A stretch of DNA of 64,000 bases from the NCBI RefSeq assembly GCF_026968045.1, contig NZ_JAPVBQ010000004.1:427687-491686 (forward strand), given 5' to 3'. Positions within the stretch are counted from its first letter, which is position 1. Each line of letters begins with the position of its first letter. The stretch is from Modestobacter sp. VKM Ac-2977. GTDB lineage: Bacteria > Actinomycetota > Actinomycetes > Mycobacteriales > Geodermatophilaceae. Below, one piece after another: positions 1 to 12,362 of this stretch. The position numbers were made by a program, and so were the translations under genes. The notes under the pieces are model-generated. The model was not told the DNA's origin and ran no database searches. It saw only the letters and a program-made list of their open reading frames with translations.

Positions 1-2203
1 AGGCATCCCAGCTGCCCGAGGGAAGCGCCACCCGCACCCCGACCGTCCGGCACCCCAGCGGGGTGTTGCGCGACGGGGTGTCCAGATCGATCGCGTACAC
101 GCACACCGTGTGCACCCCGGGATCGAGCTGACCGGTCCGCAACGAGAACCCGTGAGCCGCACCGGCCCCCGGGAACGCCCCCCCGACATCAGGCCGGTCC
201 CCGTCCGCGGTCACCACCGCCCCCACACCATCGACATAGACGTGCACGCTGCTCGAGACGGCCGAGGAGTCCGGGTCCAACGCCCAGCCGTGCAGCGCGA
301 TCGTCGACCCGGTGACCGTGACCGCATCGAGCGAGCCGAGGGGCAGCCGGGTGACGACGGTGACCGAGCGGCAGTCGAGCGTCGTGTTGCCCGGCCCGTC
401 GGCCACGTCGATGGCGTACACGCAGACGCTGTGCGTCCCCTCGGCGAGCGCGGTCCTCAGCGCCCACCCGTGCGCAGGGCCGGCTCCGGGGAACGCCAAG
501 GCGACGTCGTCCCGGTTGCCGTTCGCGATGAGCACCGTCGGCCGGCCGTCCACGTAGACGTGGACCGGGACCGAGGCGGTGGGGGCATCGGGGTCCATCG
601 CCCAGCCGGACATCGACAGCGTCACCCCGGACAGGCTGAAGGTGTCGACGGACCCGATCGGTGCCCGCCCCGGTACGACCCGCACCACTGCACCAGTGGA
701 CGACTGCGAGGTCACCGTCACCGTGAAGGCATCGTCGGCCACCATCACCGAACGACCCGGCACGAGGGCGGTACGGACGTCGCTGGGCCAGGACGCTCGT
801 GCCGACGGTGTCGGGTCCAGCAGCAGGGAGGAATTCGCCGCACCCGGGTTCGCCCGACGCAGCACGACGCCCTGCTCCAGCCCCACGCTGTTCGCCGAGC
901 TGCCCAGCCAGGAGTCACGGCCGACGGCCGTCCGGTACTCCAGCCAGTAGGCACCACCGCTGGACGTCGTCAGCTTGATGGCCCGCGTTCCGCTGCCACC
1001 GCCCACGGGCGACAGGAGGTGGTCCCCGGCCAGGGTGTCCATGGTGACGTCGATGCGCTGTCCTGCCGGCAGCACGCCCAGCTGCCCCTGGTGGACAGTC
1101 GACAAGGTGCCCAACTGGCTCCAGGAGATGCCCATCAGGTCGTAGTAGTCGCGGTAGGGCGAGATCTGGCAGGGACCGCCGATCGGTCCTTCGACCGTGC
1201 CCTCGCACTGCAACGCCGAGGAGTGGTTGAGTCCGAAGTTGTGACCGAACTCGTGGGCGATCACCGAGGTGGCGGTCGCCCGCACGTAGATCCGCCCACC
1301 GGAGCTGATGTCCTGCCGGACCTCACCCAGCCCGTACGAGCACCCGGGCGCGCCCTGGGGGACGTAGACGAGCAGGTGCCGGCCTGCGGCGTACGTCCAA
1401 CCCGCTCGGGAAGCGGCTTCGGCCCACAGCGCGACGGGATCGGCACACGTCGTCGTCCCCTGGAACCAGTCCACGCTCGCCGTCACCCCGATCCGGACGG
1501 CCCCACCGCTCTGCTGCTCCCAGAACTCACCGACCGGTCCGTTGACTGCCGAGACCACCTGCGTCAACGTCGTGGCGTCCCGGGCGACACCAGCCGGCGC
1601 GAGCATCACCACCGTGACCGCGTGGTTGACCGGAGCCACCGACTCCGCAGTCGTCTGCTCGTCGGGCTCTGGTGCGGCCAGGACGTCGGCGGAGAGCACC
1701 TCCACCGCGGGGACATGTCCATCGGCCGCTGCGCGATCGAGCACGGCCTCGCCGACGGTGACCTCGACGGTCGCGCCGGTGGGCAGCTCGGTGACGTCCT
1801 CGGTCAGGACCCGCACCGCACCGGCATCGGACTCCACCCAGCTGAGCAGCGTGTCGTCGCCCCCGTCCTCGTGCTCGTGCGGGTCGTCAACGCCGGGGTC
1901 GTGCGGCGCCGGGTCCCCGTAGGCCTGCACCAGCTCACCCACCACCGTCTCACCGGGCTCGACGGCCGGACCACGGTCCGTCGGGACTGCTGCGGAGTCG
2001 GTCGTCGGAGTCGGCGTCGGCGCCTCGGTCGCGGGCGCCTCGATCACAGGCGCCTCGGTCGCGGGCGCCTCGATCACGGGCGCCTCGGTCGCGGGCGCCT
2101 CGGCGCGGGCAACGGCAGGGACGGCCAGGACGACCACGGCGAGCACGCCGGCGACGGCCGTGTCCCTCAGGGAGTGACGCCGTTGCCGGAGGATGACGTA
2201 CAC
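1..2203 (-). CDS. Secreted zinc metallopeptidase (M11/metzincin type) with C-terminal repeats, 3' end cut off
   Basis: The frame is open from GTG 2203 to the left edge (734 codons visible, no stop seen). An AGGAG lies 7 nt before the GTG. The N-terminus has a basic stretch and a hydrophobic segment ending near VPAVARA, which reads as a signal peptide, followed by a low-complexity EAPATEAPVIEAP linker. Residues about 317-327 read HEFGHNFGLNH, the HExxHxxGxxH zinc site of metzincins, and DLMG near 355-358 is a plausible Met-turn. From about residue 515 there are repeats of roughly 103 residues, each with GWAxDPD, VHVYVDG, AFPGAG and HxVCVYAID; two are complete and a third starts at the edge. 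The protease class is clear. Family M11 (gametolysin-like) is my best fit, but another metzincin family is possible. The substrate is unknown; extracellular action is inferred from the signal peptide. Confidence 0.85.
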   Translation of the reverse strand, partial: MYVILRQRRHSLRDTAVAGVLAVVVLAVPAVARAEAPATEAPVIEAPATEAPVIEAPATEAPTPTPTTDSAAVPTDRGPAVEPGETVVGELVQAYGDPAPHDPGVDDPHEHEDGGDDTLLSWVESDAGAVRVLTEDVTELPTGATVEVTVGEAVLDRAAADGHVPAVEVLSADVLAAPEPDEQTTAESVAPVNHAVTVVMLAPAGVARDATTLTQVVSAVNGPVGEFWEQQSGGAVRIGVTASVDWFQGTTTCADPVALWAEAASRAGWTYAAGRHLLVYVPQGAPGCSYGLGEVRQDISSGGRIYVRATATSVIAHEFGHNFGLNHSSALQCEGTVEGPIGGPCQISPYRDYYDLMGISWSQLGTLSTVHQGQLGVLPAGQRIDVTMDTLAGDHLLSPVGGGSGTRAIKLTTSSGGAYWLEYRTAVGRDSWLGSSANSVGLEQGVVLRRANPGAANSSLLLDPTPSARASWPSDVRTALVPGRSVMVADDAFTVTVTSQSSTGAVVRVVPGRAPIGSVDTFSLSGVTLSMSGWAMDPDAPTASVPVHVYVDGRPTVLIANGNRDDVALAFPGAGPAHGWALRTALAEGTHSVCVYAIDVADGPGNTTLDCRSVTVVTRLPLGSLDAVTVTGSTIALHGWALDPDSSAVSSSVHVYVDGVGAVVTADGDRPDVGGAFPGAGAAHGFSLRTGQLDPGVHTVCVYAIDLDTPSRNTPLGCRTVGVRVALPSGSWDA
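2021..2102 (-). repeat. 30-bp tandem repeat inside the metallopeptidase gene
   Basis: A 30-bp unit is repeated about 2.7 times (2021-2050, 2051-2080, 2081-2102) with one substitution seen. It encodes alternating EAPAT and EAPVI pentapeptides in the linker after the signal peptide. Copy number may vary between strains. Confidence 0.85.
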
Positions 2204-2350
2204 GGACGAGCTCCTGACCGAGAAGGGACCTCAGCCAGCATCGGCTGCGCAGCACCGGAACTTGAGCAACCGGCTGAGCGCCGCACCGCCGGGTCGCCTC
2301 ACGACCCGCCTTGGTCCTCCTCCGTCACGCCCACCACCGCGGGCGAGGAC

Positions 2351-3760
2351 TCAGCTGTGCTCGTCCTCGATCCCCATCAGCCGGCGGCCGGCCTCGGTGA
2401 TCGACCCGGACAGCGACGGGTAGATCGCGAAGGTCTGCGCCAGGTCCCCGGCGGTCAGGCCCTTGGTGACGGCCAGCGCGATCGGCAGGATCAGCTCCGA
2501 CGCACCCGGCGCGACCACGACACCGCCGACGACGACGTCGGTGGAGCGGCGGGTGAACAGCTTGACGAACCCGCTGTGCAGGTCGCCCATCTTGGCCCGG
2601 GCGTTGGTGGCCAGCGGCAACCGCACGACCTCGACGTCGGCGTCCTCGGTCAGCGTCTTCTCCTGCACGCCGACGGTGGCGATCTCCGGATGGGTGAAGA
2701 CGTTGGCCGAGACGGTCTTCAGCCGGATCGGCGCGACCGCCTCGCCGAGGGCGTGCCACATGGCGATCCGGCCCTGCATGGCGGCGACGGAGGCGAGCTG
2801 GAAGACCCCGGTCACGTCGCCGGCGGCGTAGACCCCGGCGACGGTGGTGCGGGAGACGCGGTCGACGACGATGTGCCCGGACGGCGCGAGCTCGACCCCG
2901 CAGGCCTCCAGGTTCATCCCGCCGCTGTTGGGGACGGTGCCCACGGTCATCAGCGCGTGCGACCCCTCGACGACGCGGCCGTCGGTCAGCTCGACCCGGA
3001 CGCCCTTCTCTGTGCGCACGACCTTGTCCGCGCGGCTGCGCTCGGCGATCCGGCCACCCCGGGACTGGAAGACCTCCTCCACGACGGCCGCGGCGTCCGC
3101 GTCCTCCCCGGGCAGCACCTGGTCGCGGGAGGACACCAGGGTGACCGGTACGCCGGCCTCCAGGTAGCCGGAGGCGAACTCCGCTCCGGTGACGCCGGAC
3201 CCGATCACGATCAGGTGCTCGGGCATCTCGTCGAGCTCGTAGACGTCGCGCCAGGACAGGATCCGCTCACCGTCCGGCTCGGCGCCCGGCAGCACCCGCG
3301 GGTCGGCGCCGGTGGCGATGAGGACGACGTCGCCCTCCAGCGTCTCGGTGACCTGCCCGTCGGAGTCCACGACCTCGACCCGGTGCACGGTCAGCCCGCG
3401 GGCCTCGTCGGCGAGCCGGGCCGAGGCACGGATGATCCGCACCCCCTCGGACTCGAGGCGGTGGTGGATGTCGGAGGACTGCGCGACCGCCAGCCCCTTG
3501 ATCCGGCTGTTCACCGTCGCCAGGTCGAGCGCCGCCCGGCCCAGCTCCGTGCCGGTGACCCCCAGGGCGACGGAGTCGCGCACCCAGGTCATCGCACCGG
3601 CTGAGGCGATGAAGGTCTTGGACGGCACACAGTCGGTCAGCACGCTGGCGCCGCCGATGCCGTCGCGCTCGACGACGGTGACGTCCGCGCCGAGCTGGGC
3701 GGCGACGAGCGCGGCCTCGTACCCGGCCGGGCCGCCGCCGATGATGACGATGCGGGTCAT
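2351..3760 (-). CDS. lpdA: NAD(P)H:quinone reductase, LpdA family (flavoprotein disulfide-reductase fold)
   Basis: This 469-residue protein begins MTRIVIIGGGPAGYEAA, an FAD-binding GxGxxG motif. A second Rossmann motif (VIGSGVTGAEF) lies mid-protein, and GVYAAGDVTG is the FAD-contacting ATG-like motif. The redox centre reads GGASVLTDCVPSK, so the first cysteine of the usual CxxxxC pair is a serine. The C-terminal HPxxSE of true lipoamide dehydrogenases is replaced by YPSLSGSITEA. Both changes match mycobacterial LpdA (Rv3303c), which reduces quinones rather than lipoamide. The start was chosen because GGGAG lies 8 nt before ATG 3760; an upstream in-frame start would add 14 unlikely residues. 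It lies 122 nt downstream of meaB on the same strand. Confidence 0.93.
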   Translation of the reverse strand: MTRIVIIGGGPAGYEAALVAAQLGADVTVVERDGIGGASVLTDCVPSKTFIASAGAMTWVRDSVALGVTGTELGRAALDLATVNSRIKGLAVAQSSDIHHRLESEGVRIIRASARLADEARGLTVHRVEVVDSDGQVTETLEGDVVLIATGADPRVLPGAEPDGERILSWRDVYELDEMPEHLIVIGSGVTGAEFASGYLEAGVPVTLVSSRDQVLPGEDADAAAVVEEVFQSRGGRIAERSRADKVVRTEKGVRVELTDGRVVEGSHALMTVGTVPNSGGMNLEACGVELAPSGHIVVDRVSRTTVAGVYAAGDVTGVFQLASVAAMQGRIAMWHALGEAVAPIRLKTVSANVFTHPEIATVGVQEKTLTEDADVEVVRLPLATNARAKMGDLHSGFVKLFTRRSTDVVVGGVVVAPGASELILPIALAVTKGLTAGDLAQTFAIYPSLSGSITEAGRRLMGIEDEHS

Positions 3761-3882
3761 GGGTGCTGCTCCCAGTGCTGGACCGATGTGTGCACCCGCC
3801 ATTGTCCCTGTCCGGGCACCCGGCGTCGCACACCCACGCGGGCGGGCCGGCCTCGAGAGCCGCCGGGCCGGTCGGCGAAGCC

Positions 3883-4892
3883 TCAGCCGGGCGAGGCGAA
3901 GGCGTCCAGCAGCCGGCGGGCGGCCAGCGCCGGGGTGAGCTCGCCGGCCAGCACTGCCGTCTCCAGCTCCGGCGCCGCCGACCGCACCGCGGGGTGCTCG
4001 CGGAGCTGGTGCTCCAGCCCGTCCCGGACCAGCTGCCAGGTCCAGCGCACCTGCTGCGCCCGGCGCCGCTCGTCGAGCTGCCCCGAGGCCCGCATCCGGT
4101 CCTGGTGCTCGACGACCGCAGCCCAGACCTCGGACAGCCCGGCGCCGCTGAGCCCCGCGCAGGTGAGCACGGGGACGGCCTCGCCGCGCAGCATCCGCAT
4201 CGCACCGGCCAGCTCACGGGCGGCGCGGCGGGCGTCGACCTCCCCCGGGCCGTCGGCCTTGTTGACCGCGATGACGTCGGCGATCTCCAGGATCCCGCGC
4301 TTGATCCCCTGCAGCTGGTCGCCGGTGCGGGCGAGGGTGAGGAACAGGAAGGAGTCGACCATCTCCGCGACGGCGACCTCGGACTGGCCGACGCCGACGG
4401 TCTCCACCAGGACGACGTCGTGTCCGGCCGCCTCGACCACGACCATCGACTCCCGGGTCGCCTGGGCCACCCCGCCCAGCGTGCCCGCGGTGGGTGCAGG
4501 GCGGATGAAGGCGTTCGGGTCGACGGCGAGGCGGGCCATCCGGGTCTTGTCGCCCAGGATCGAGCCCCCGGACCGCGCCGACGACGGGTCGACGGCGAGC
4601 ACCGCCACCTTCGACCCGGCCGCGGTCAGGTCGACGCCGAGGGAGTCGATGAACGTCGACTTCCCGACCCCGGGGACCCCGCTGATCCCCACCCGCCGGG
4701 CGTTCCCCGCGTGCGGCAGCAGCTGCACCAGCAGCTCCTGGGCGGCCTCCCGGTGGTCGGCGCGCCGCGACTCGACCAGCGTGATCGCCCGCGCCATCGC
4801 CCGCCGGTCCCCGGCGAGCACCCCCTCGGTGAGCCCGGGGACGTCGACGGGCCGGCCGGTCCGGGGGCCAAAGTCGCGACTTCGGCCCCCCG

Positions 4893-4896
<4 letters not shown>
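3883..4896 (-). CDS. meaB: Methylmalonyl-CoA mutase-associated G-protein chaperone MeaB
   Basis: A 337-residue SIMIBI-class GTPase that protects and reloads the B12 cofactor of methylmalonyl-CoA mutase. It has a P-loop GVPGVGKST at about residues 73-81, VDPSS at 102-106, the switch ETVGVGQSE at 165-173 and the guanine-specificity motif NKAD at 212-215. The GTG start overlaps the mutB stop as GTGA, so translation is probably coupled to mutB. Residues 6-11 (SRDFGP) are encoded by a palindromic repeat whose second copy lies in the mutA 3' end. The C-terminal helical dimerisation region is present. Family assignment is secure. Confidence 0.95.
4863..4890. repeat. Palindromic repeat copy 1 (within the start of meaB)
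   Basis: A 28-bp near-perfect palindrome, core AAAGTCGCGACTT, flanked by GGGGGCC and GGCCCCC, with only one mismatched pair. It falls in codons 3-11 of meaB. A related 24-bp copy is at 7128-7151. In both places it lies just beside a gene junction of the mut operon and encodes a similar peptide (SRDFGP or SRDLGP). Confidence 0.8.
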
Positions 4897-7099
<2,203 letters not shown>

Positions 7100-7103
<4 letters not shown>

Positions 7104-9028
7104 GCCGACACCTCCTGGTCGTCGGTAGGGCCAAGATCGCGACTTTGGCCCCTCGGGAGCAACTGAGCCACGACCTGCCCCAGGACGTCCAGGGCGTCGC
7201 ACCCGGCGTGCACGTAGCCGTCGACGCCGTCCACCGCCAGGGACGGCGGACCGGCCAGCCAGACCTGGGTGGCACCGGCGGCCCGCAGCTCCGCGGCGAG
7301 CGACGCGGCGGAGGCGGCGTAGTCCCGATCGGTGCCGCAGATGCAGGCCACCGTCGTCCCGGCGAGGCCGTCCACCCCGTCCCCGGTCGGCGCGGCCAGC
7401 CCGCCGGCGCCGAACAGGTTGGCCGCGAACGTGGCCCGGGCGGTGTGCCGGGCGACCGGCCCGATCGTGGCCAGGTGCACCCTCGGCCGGGGTTCGACCG
7501 CGTCGACCCGGTCGCGCAGCTGCTCGAACGCCTGCGCGGTCCGTACCCGCGGCAGCCCGCCCGGTGCCGCGGGCAGCGCCTCGGCCGCCGGACGGCGGGT
7601 GGGCAGCACCTCGGTCGGGTTCGGGAACTCGGTGACGCCGGTGATCGCGTCGGTGCGGTGTGCCACCCGCTGCTGCCGTTCGGCCCACGCGGCGCCGATG
7701 CGGTCGGCGACCAGCCCGGACGACAGCGCCGCCGCCAGCCCGCCGGCCCGCTCGACCTCGGTGAACCAGGCCCACGCGGCCTGGGCGAGGGACTCGGTGA
7801 GCGACTCGACGTACCAGGAGCCGCCGGCCGGGTCGAGCACCCGGGCGAGGTGTGCCTCCTCCACCAGCAGGCTCTGGGTGTTGCGGGCGATCCGCCGGGC
7901 GAAGGCGTCGGGCAGCCCGAGCGCGGCGTCGAAGGGCTGCACCGTCACGACGTCGGCACCGCCGACACCGGCGGCGAAGCAGGCCACCGTGGTGCGCAGC
8001 ATGTTCACCCACGGGTCGTGCCGGGTGACCATCACGTTCGAGGTCACCGCGTGCTGGCGCATCGCCCGCGCCTCGGCCGGCACGCCGCTGGCCTCCCCGA
8101 CCCGGTCCCACAGCCGGCGCGCCGCCCGCAGCGCGGCGATGGTGGTGAACTGGTCGGCGCTGGCAGAGAGCCGGAACTCCAGCTGGCCGAGGGCATCGGC
8201 GACGTCCAGACCGCCCTCGGTGAGCGCCCGCAGGTAGGCCACCCCGGCGGCGACCGCACAGCCGAGCTCCTCCACCACCGAGCCCCCGGCGTCGGCGAAC
8301 ACCGTGCCGTCGACGACGACGGTGCGCCAGCCCGCGGGGGCGCGGCGGGCCAGGTCGGCCAGGCCGGTGAGGTCCTGCGGCTCCCCCGTCGCGGCCTGCA
8401 CGCCGAGCGGGTCCAGCCCCAGACAGCCGCCGGGTGCCAGGTCGGTGCGCCCCTCGACCAGCGCGAGGAACGCCTCCGCCGCCGGCACCCCGCCCTGCAG
8501 GGTCACCGGCGCGAGGTCCAACAGGACGTCGGCCAGCACCTCGCCCAGCGCGTCGGCCGGCACCGCACCGTCGCCGACCACCAACCACAGCGAGGAGACG
8601 CCGTTCTCCAGGTCCGCGGCGATCGCCTCCCGGGTGCGCGCCACGTCGGGGTCGGCGTGCCGCTGCCGGACGTCCCAGCCCCCGGGGACGTCGGGGTCGG
8701 CGCCCCCGGCTGCGGTCACCCCGGCGGCACCGGCCCGAGAGCCGCGGACGAACGGCGGGAGACCCGGCAGCCCGGCCAGGGCGGGCAGTTCCCCGGCGTC
8801 CTCGGCGGTGTAGAGCGGGGCGACGGTGACCCCGGTGGCGACGGTGCGCGCGAGCGCGTCCTCCACCGGCTCGGGCAGCTCGTCCCGGCCGGCCTTGCGC
8901 AGCACCCCGGCCACCAGGTCGCGCCACTGGTCCCGGCTCGCCGCGGGGAACTCCCCGGCCAGGGTCAGCAGGTCGGGCGCGGCCGGCTCGGCCGGTGGGC
9001 CCGTGGGGCGCTGGTCGGTGGAGCTCAT
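7100..9028 (-). CDS. mutA: Methylmalonyl-CoA mutase small (beta) subunit
   Basis: A 642-residue homologue of the mutase barrel and B12-like domains that pairs with MutB. The C-terminal domain lacks the cobalt-binding DxHxxG seen in MutB (the corresponding stretch reads [11 protein letters not shown]), as expected for a structural, non-catalytic subunit. The start ATG 9028 lies 51 nt after the M20 gene upstream. The last ~15 codons run through a palindromic repeat (7128-7151) that encodes SRDLGP, so the C-terminal tail may be a repeat-derived extension. mutA-mutB-meaB are joined by 4-nt overlaps. Confidence 0.94.
7128..7151. repeat. Palindromic repeat copy 2 (within the 3' end of mutA)
   Basis: A 24-bp inverted repeat with outer arms GGGCCAA and TTGGCCC around a TCGCGA centre, and two mismatched pairs near the middle. 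It shares the core and arms of the copy at 4863-4890. Confidence 0.75.
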
Positions 9029-9079
9029 CGTCGGGTCCCCGCCTCTCAGGTGCCTGAGGGAAGTGCGTCGGGAAGAGGT

Positions 9080-10324
9080 CTACAGGGCCGGGCCGACGGG
9101 TGTACCAGCGGGTACGGCGTCGGCCGCCAGCGCGTGCAGCGCCGTGCGGGCCAGCAACCGCACCCCCACCCCGATCGCCCGCTCGTCGACGTCGAACGTG
9201 CCGCGGTGCAGGTCCAACGTCTCGCCGCTGCCGTGCGTGCCCAGCCGGGCGAGCGCGATCGGCAGCACCTCGGCGAACCAGCCGAAGTCCTCCCCGCCCA
9301 TGCTCTGGGGGGACAGCGCCACGCCCTCGCTGCCCACCGTCTCCAGCGCCGCGGAGCGGAGCAGGGCCACGCTGCGCGGGTCGTTGACCACCGGCGGCAC
9401 CCCGCGCACGTAGTCGATCGACACCCGGGCTCCCGAGGCGGTCGCGACGTCGGTGACCAGCCGGCACACCAGGTCCTCGGCCTCGCTCCACACCGCGCGG
9501 TCGAGCACCCGCAGCGTGCCGCGCAGCTGCCCGGTCTCCGGGATCGTGTTGGCCGCCACCCCCGCGCTGATCGCACCCCACACCAGCGAGACGCCGGCCC
9601 GCGGGTCGACCAGCCGGGACAGCAGCCCGGGCACCTCGGTCACCACCTGGCCCATCGCGTGCACCAGGTCGACGGTCAGCTGCGGCCGGGCGGTGTGCCC
9701 ACCGGGGCCGGTGAGCGTCACCTCCACCCGGTCACAGGCCGCGGTGATCGCGCCGGTGCGCAGCCCGACCGACCCGGCCGTCAGCGAGGGGTCGCAGTGC
9801 AGCGCGAACGCGCGGGTCGCACCGGCCAGCACTCCCTCGTCGAGGACCTCCAGCCCCCCACCGGGCACCTGCTCCTCGGCGGGCTGGAAGACGCACCGGA
9901 CGGTGCCGGGCAGCTCGTCCAGCGAGGCCAGTGCCAGCGCGACCCCGAGCAGCACGGTGGTGTGCACGTCGTGGCCGCAGGCGTGGCAGAGCCCCTCGCG
10001 GGTGGAGGCGTACGGGACGTCCTTGAGGTCGGTCAGCGGCAGCGCGTCGATGTCGGCGCGCAGCACGACGACCGGCCCGGCGTCCGGGTCGCCCCCGACG
10101 TCACAGACCAGCCCGGTGCCGGACTTCAGCCGGCGAGGCGCGAGGCCCGCCGCGGTGAGCCGCTGCTCCAGGAAGGCCGTCGTCTCGTGCTCGACGAACC
10201 CCAGCTCGGGGTGGGCGTGCAGGTGCCGGCGGACGGCGACCAGCTCCTCCTGGTGCGCCTCCGACCAGGCGTCGACGGTCTGGCCGTGGACCTCCACCGC
10301 GCTGGTCGTCTCCCCGCCGCTCAC
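9080..10324 (-). CDS. M20-family amidohydrolase (AmiA/AmiB, hippurate-hydrolase-like)
   Basis: A 414-residue metal-dependent hydrolase of N-acyl or N-carbamoyl amino acids. [13 protein letters not shown] carries metal-binding histidines, and the EEQVPGG segment matches the catalytic and ligand glutamates of the M20D group. The GTG start overlaps the stop of the upstream YbdK gene as GTGA, so the two are co-transcribed. In mycobacteria two related M20 genes (amiA1, amiB1) sit at the same place next to deoD; here there is one. The natural substrate cannot be read from sequence. CTCAGGTGCCTGAG (9045-9058) forms a small hairpin between this stop and mutA. Confidence 0.9.
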   Translation of the reverse strand: MSGGETTSAVEVHGQTVDAWSEAHQEELVAVRRHLHAHPELGFVEHETTAFLEQRLTAAGLAPRRLKSGTGLVCDVGGDPDAGPVVVLRADIDALPLTDLKDVPYASTREGLCHACGHDVHTTVLLGVALALASLDELPGTVRCVFQPAEEQVPGGGLEVLDEGVLAGATRAFALHCDPSLTAGSVGLRTGAITAACDRVEVTLTGPGGHTARPQLTVDLVHAMGQVVTEVPGLLSRLVDPRAGVSLVWGAISAGVAANTIPETGQLRGTLRVLDRAVWSEAEDLVCRLVTDVATASGARVSIDYVRGVPPVVNDPRSVALLRSAALETVGSEGVALSPQSMGGEDFGWFAEVLPIALARLGTHGSGETLDLHRGTFDVDERAIGVGVRLLARTALHALAADAVPAGTPVGPAL

Positions 10325-11469
10325 GCCGTCCCCGTCGTCGGCAGCCCGTCGCGGAGCTCGGCGAGCAGGCTGTCGACCACCGGCGGCAGCTCACCGTCGT
10401 GCGCGGCGGCCACGGCGCGCTGGCGCTGGTAGGAGGCGCCGGCGTCCAGGACCCGCCGGACGTCGAGGAGCTCGTCCTCGCAGCCGAGCTTGCGGGCGGT
10501 CGGCAGCAGCTCCTCGACCACGTCGGCGATCGCCTCGCGCACCGGGCGCAGCGTGCCCTGCTCGTCGACGACGATCTCGGCGTCCAGCCCGTAGCGCACC
10601 GCCCGCCACTTGTTCTCCCGCACGACCCAGTCCGCCGGCGAGGGCAGGGTGTAACCACGGTCGAGCTGGGTGTCGAACTGCTCGACCAGGCACTGGGCGA
10701 GTGCGGCGACCGCGCCGATCTCGTCGAGGGTGGGCAGGCCGTCGCAGATCCGCAGCTCCACGGTGCCGAAGTCGGGGTGCGGGCGGATGTCCCACCACAC
10801 CTCGCGGACGCTCTCGATGGCCCGGGCGTCGATCAGCGTGCCCATGTACTCCTCGAACTCACCCCAGTCGGCCAGCTGGTAGGGCAGCCCGGCGGTCGGC
10901 ATCGCCTCGAACACCTTGGTACGGGACGACGCCAGCCCGGTGTCGCAGCCGGCCCAGTAGGGCGAGGACGCCGACAGCGCCAGGAAGTGCGGCACGTACT
11001 GGGTGAGCGCGTTCACGATCGGGATCACCTTGTCGGGCGAGCGGACGCCGACGTGCACGTGCACCCCGAAGATCTGCAGCCGCCGGGCCGGCCACTGCAT
11101 CCGCTCGACGAGCTCCGCGTAGCGCTCCTTCGGCGAGATCTCCTGGCTGTCCCACCGGGTGAAGGGGTGGCTGCCGGCGCACATGACACCCAGGCCGTGC
11201 CGCTCGGCGGAGGCGACCACCTCGGCCAGGGTGCCGGCCAGGTCGGCCTTCGCCTCGGCGACGGTGGTGCAGACCCCGGTGATGATCTCGATCGTCGACT
11301 GCAGCAGCTCGTGCTTGGCCTTGGGGTGCTCGTCGAGGCCCTCGGGGGTGAGCTCGGCGAGGATCTCGGTGGCGCCGGAGGTCAGCTCGCGGGTCTGGGG
11401 GTCGATGAGCTGCAGCTCCCACTCCACTCCCAGGCTGGCGCGCTCGGACGAGTGGAAGGGGATCTGCAC
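10321..11469 (-). CDS. Carboxylate-amine ligase, YbdK/GCS2 family
   Basis: A 382-residue ATP-grasp-like enzyme of the glutamate-cysteine ligase type 2 family. [10 protein letters not shown] at the N-terminus and HVHVGV mid-protein are the family's nucleotide and metal-site signatures, and [12 protein letters not shown] lies in the C-terminal half. Members have weak gamma-glutamylcysteine ligase activity in vitro; since actinobacteria make mycothiol instead of glutathione, the true substrate is uncertain. GTG 11469 follows a TAGACT -10 box by 6 nt, which suggests a leaderless transcript. It is divergent from the nucleoside phosphorylase gene. Confidence 0.9.
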   Translation of the reverse strand: MQIPFHSSERASLGVEWELQLIDPQTRELTSGATEILAELTPEGLDEHPKAKHELLQSTIEIITGVCTTVAEAKADLAGTLAEVVASAERHGLGVMCAGSHPFTRWDSQEISPKERYAELVERMQWPARRLQIFGVHVHVGVRSPDKVIPIVNALTQYVPHFLALSASSPYWAGCDTGLASSRTKVFEAMPTAGLPYQLADWGEFEEYMGTLIDARAIESVREVWWDIRPHPDFGTVELRICDGLPTLDEIGAVAALAQCLVEQFDTQLDRGYTLPSPADWVVRENKWRAVRYGLDAEIVVDEQGTLRPVREAIADVVEELLPTARKLGCEDELLDVRRVLDAGASYQRQRAVAAAHDGELPPVVDSLLAELRDGLPTTGTA

Positions 11470-11543
11470 CCCGCGAGTCTAGAGAGGGCGGCGGCCCCCC
11501 GCCGGACGATGAGCGATCCGCCCGCCCTTCCTATGCTCACGGG
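11470..11543. promoter_or_regulatory. Divergent promoters for the ybdK-type gene and the nucleoside phosphorylase
   Basis: The 74-bp gap has a TAGACT box on the minus strand (11476-11481, 6 nt before GTG 11469) and a TATGCT box on the plus strand (11532-11537, 6 nt before GTG 11544). Neither start has a convincing Shine-Dalgarno. This geometry fits leaderless actinobacterial promoters (TAnnnT, start codon at or near +1). Confidence 0.55.
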
Positions 11544-12362
11544 GTGAGCCAGCCGACCCCCGCGCACCCTGCCGACCCCGCAGCCCTCGCCGCCCAGGCG
11601 GCCGAGCAGCTGACCGCCACCCTGGGCGAGGGCCACGACGTCGCCGTGGTGATGGGCTCGGGCTGGGCCCCGGCCGCCGACGCCTTCGGCGAGACGCTGG
11701 CCAGCGTGGCCATCGGCGACCTGCCCGGGTTCGCCGCCCCGACCGTCACCGGGCACGGCGGGGAGATCCGGTCGGTCCAGGTCGGCGCGCACAAGGTGCT
11801 GCTCTTCCTCGGCCGCACGCACCTGTACGAGGGTCGCGGGGTCGAGCCGGTGGTGCACGGCATCCGCACCGCAGCGGCGGCCGGGGTGCGCACCGTCGTC
11901 CTCACCAATGCCGCCGGCGGCCTGGCCCCCGACCACCGGGTCGGGCAGGCCGTGCTGATCAGCGACCACCTCAACCTGACCGCCCGGTCCCCACTGGTGG
12001 GCGCCACCTTCGTCGACCTCACCGACCTGTACTCCGCCCGGCTGCGCACGCTGGCCAAGGAGATCGACCCGTCGCTGACCGAGGGCGTCTACGCCGCACT
12101 GCCCGGCCCGCACTTCGAGACCCCGGCCGAGATCCGGATGCTCACCACGCTGGGTGCCGACCTGGTCGGCATGTCCACCGCGCTGGAGGCGATCGCCGCC
12201 CGGGCGGCCGGGATGGAGGTGTTCGGCCTGTCGATGGTCACCAACGCCGCCGCCGGCATCACCGGCGAGGCGCTGGACCACCTCGAGGTGCTGGAGGCGG
12301 GCAAGGCCGCGGCCGGCCGGCTGGGCGCCTTCCTGGTGGAGCTGATCGGGCGGATGCCGTGA
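11544..12362 (+). CDS. punA: Purine nucleoside phosphorylase (trimeric PNP family)
   Basis: A 272-residue enzyme that phosphorolyses inosine and guanosine and their deoxy forms to the free base plus (deoxy)ribose 1-phosphate. VVMGSGW carries the phosphate-binding loop, NAAGG and [12 protein letters not shown] are family signatures, and [12 protein letters not shown] and SMVTNAAAG line the purine and ribose pocket. The size and motifs fit the trimeric class named deoD in M. tuberculosis (Rv3307). It overlaps the next gene by 4 nt (GTGA). The neighbours pgm and upp match the mycobacterial order. Confidence 0.95.
   Translation: MSQPTPAHPADPAALAAQAAEQLTATLGEGHDVAVVMGSGWAPAADAFGETLASVAIGDLPGFAAPTVTGHGGEIRSVQVGAHKVLLFLGRTHLYEGRGVEPVVHGIRTAAAAGVRTVVLTNAAGGLAPDHRVGQAVLISDHLNLTARSPLVGATFVDLTDLYSARLRTLAKEIDPSLTEGVYAALPGPHFETPAEIRMLTTLGADLVGMSTALEAIAARAAGMEVFGLSMVTNAAAGITGEALDHLEVLEAGKAAAGRLGAFLVELIGRMP

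Noticed and set aside
110-3604. Very long open frame on the plus strand
   Set aside because: It is antisense to the metallopeptidase and lpdA, with Arg/Pro/Gly/His-rich low-complexity translation; such frames are a by-product of very high GC. The same applies to the long plus-strand frames at 6974-10432 and 51889-55791.
2351-3760. Dihydrolipoamide dehydrogenase
   Set aside because: The first redox cysteine is Ser and the C-terminal HPxxSE is missing, so it matches the LpdA quinone reductase group instead.
4863-4890. Intrinsic terminator between mutB and meaB
   Set aside because: It lies inside the meaB coding frame and has no U-tract; the gene overlap implies co-transcription, so it is listed as a repeat instead.
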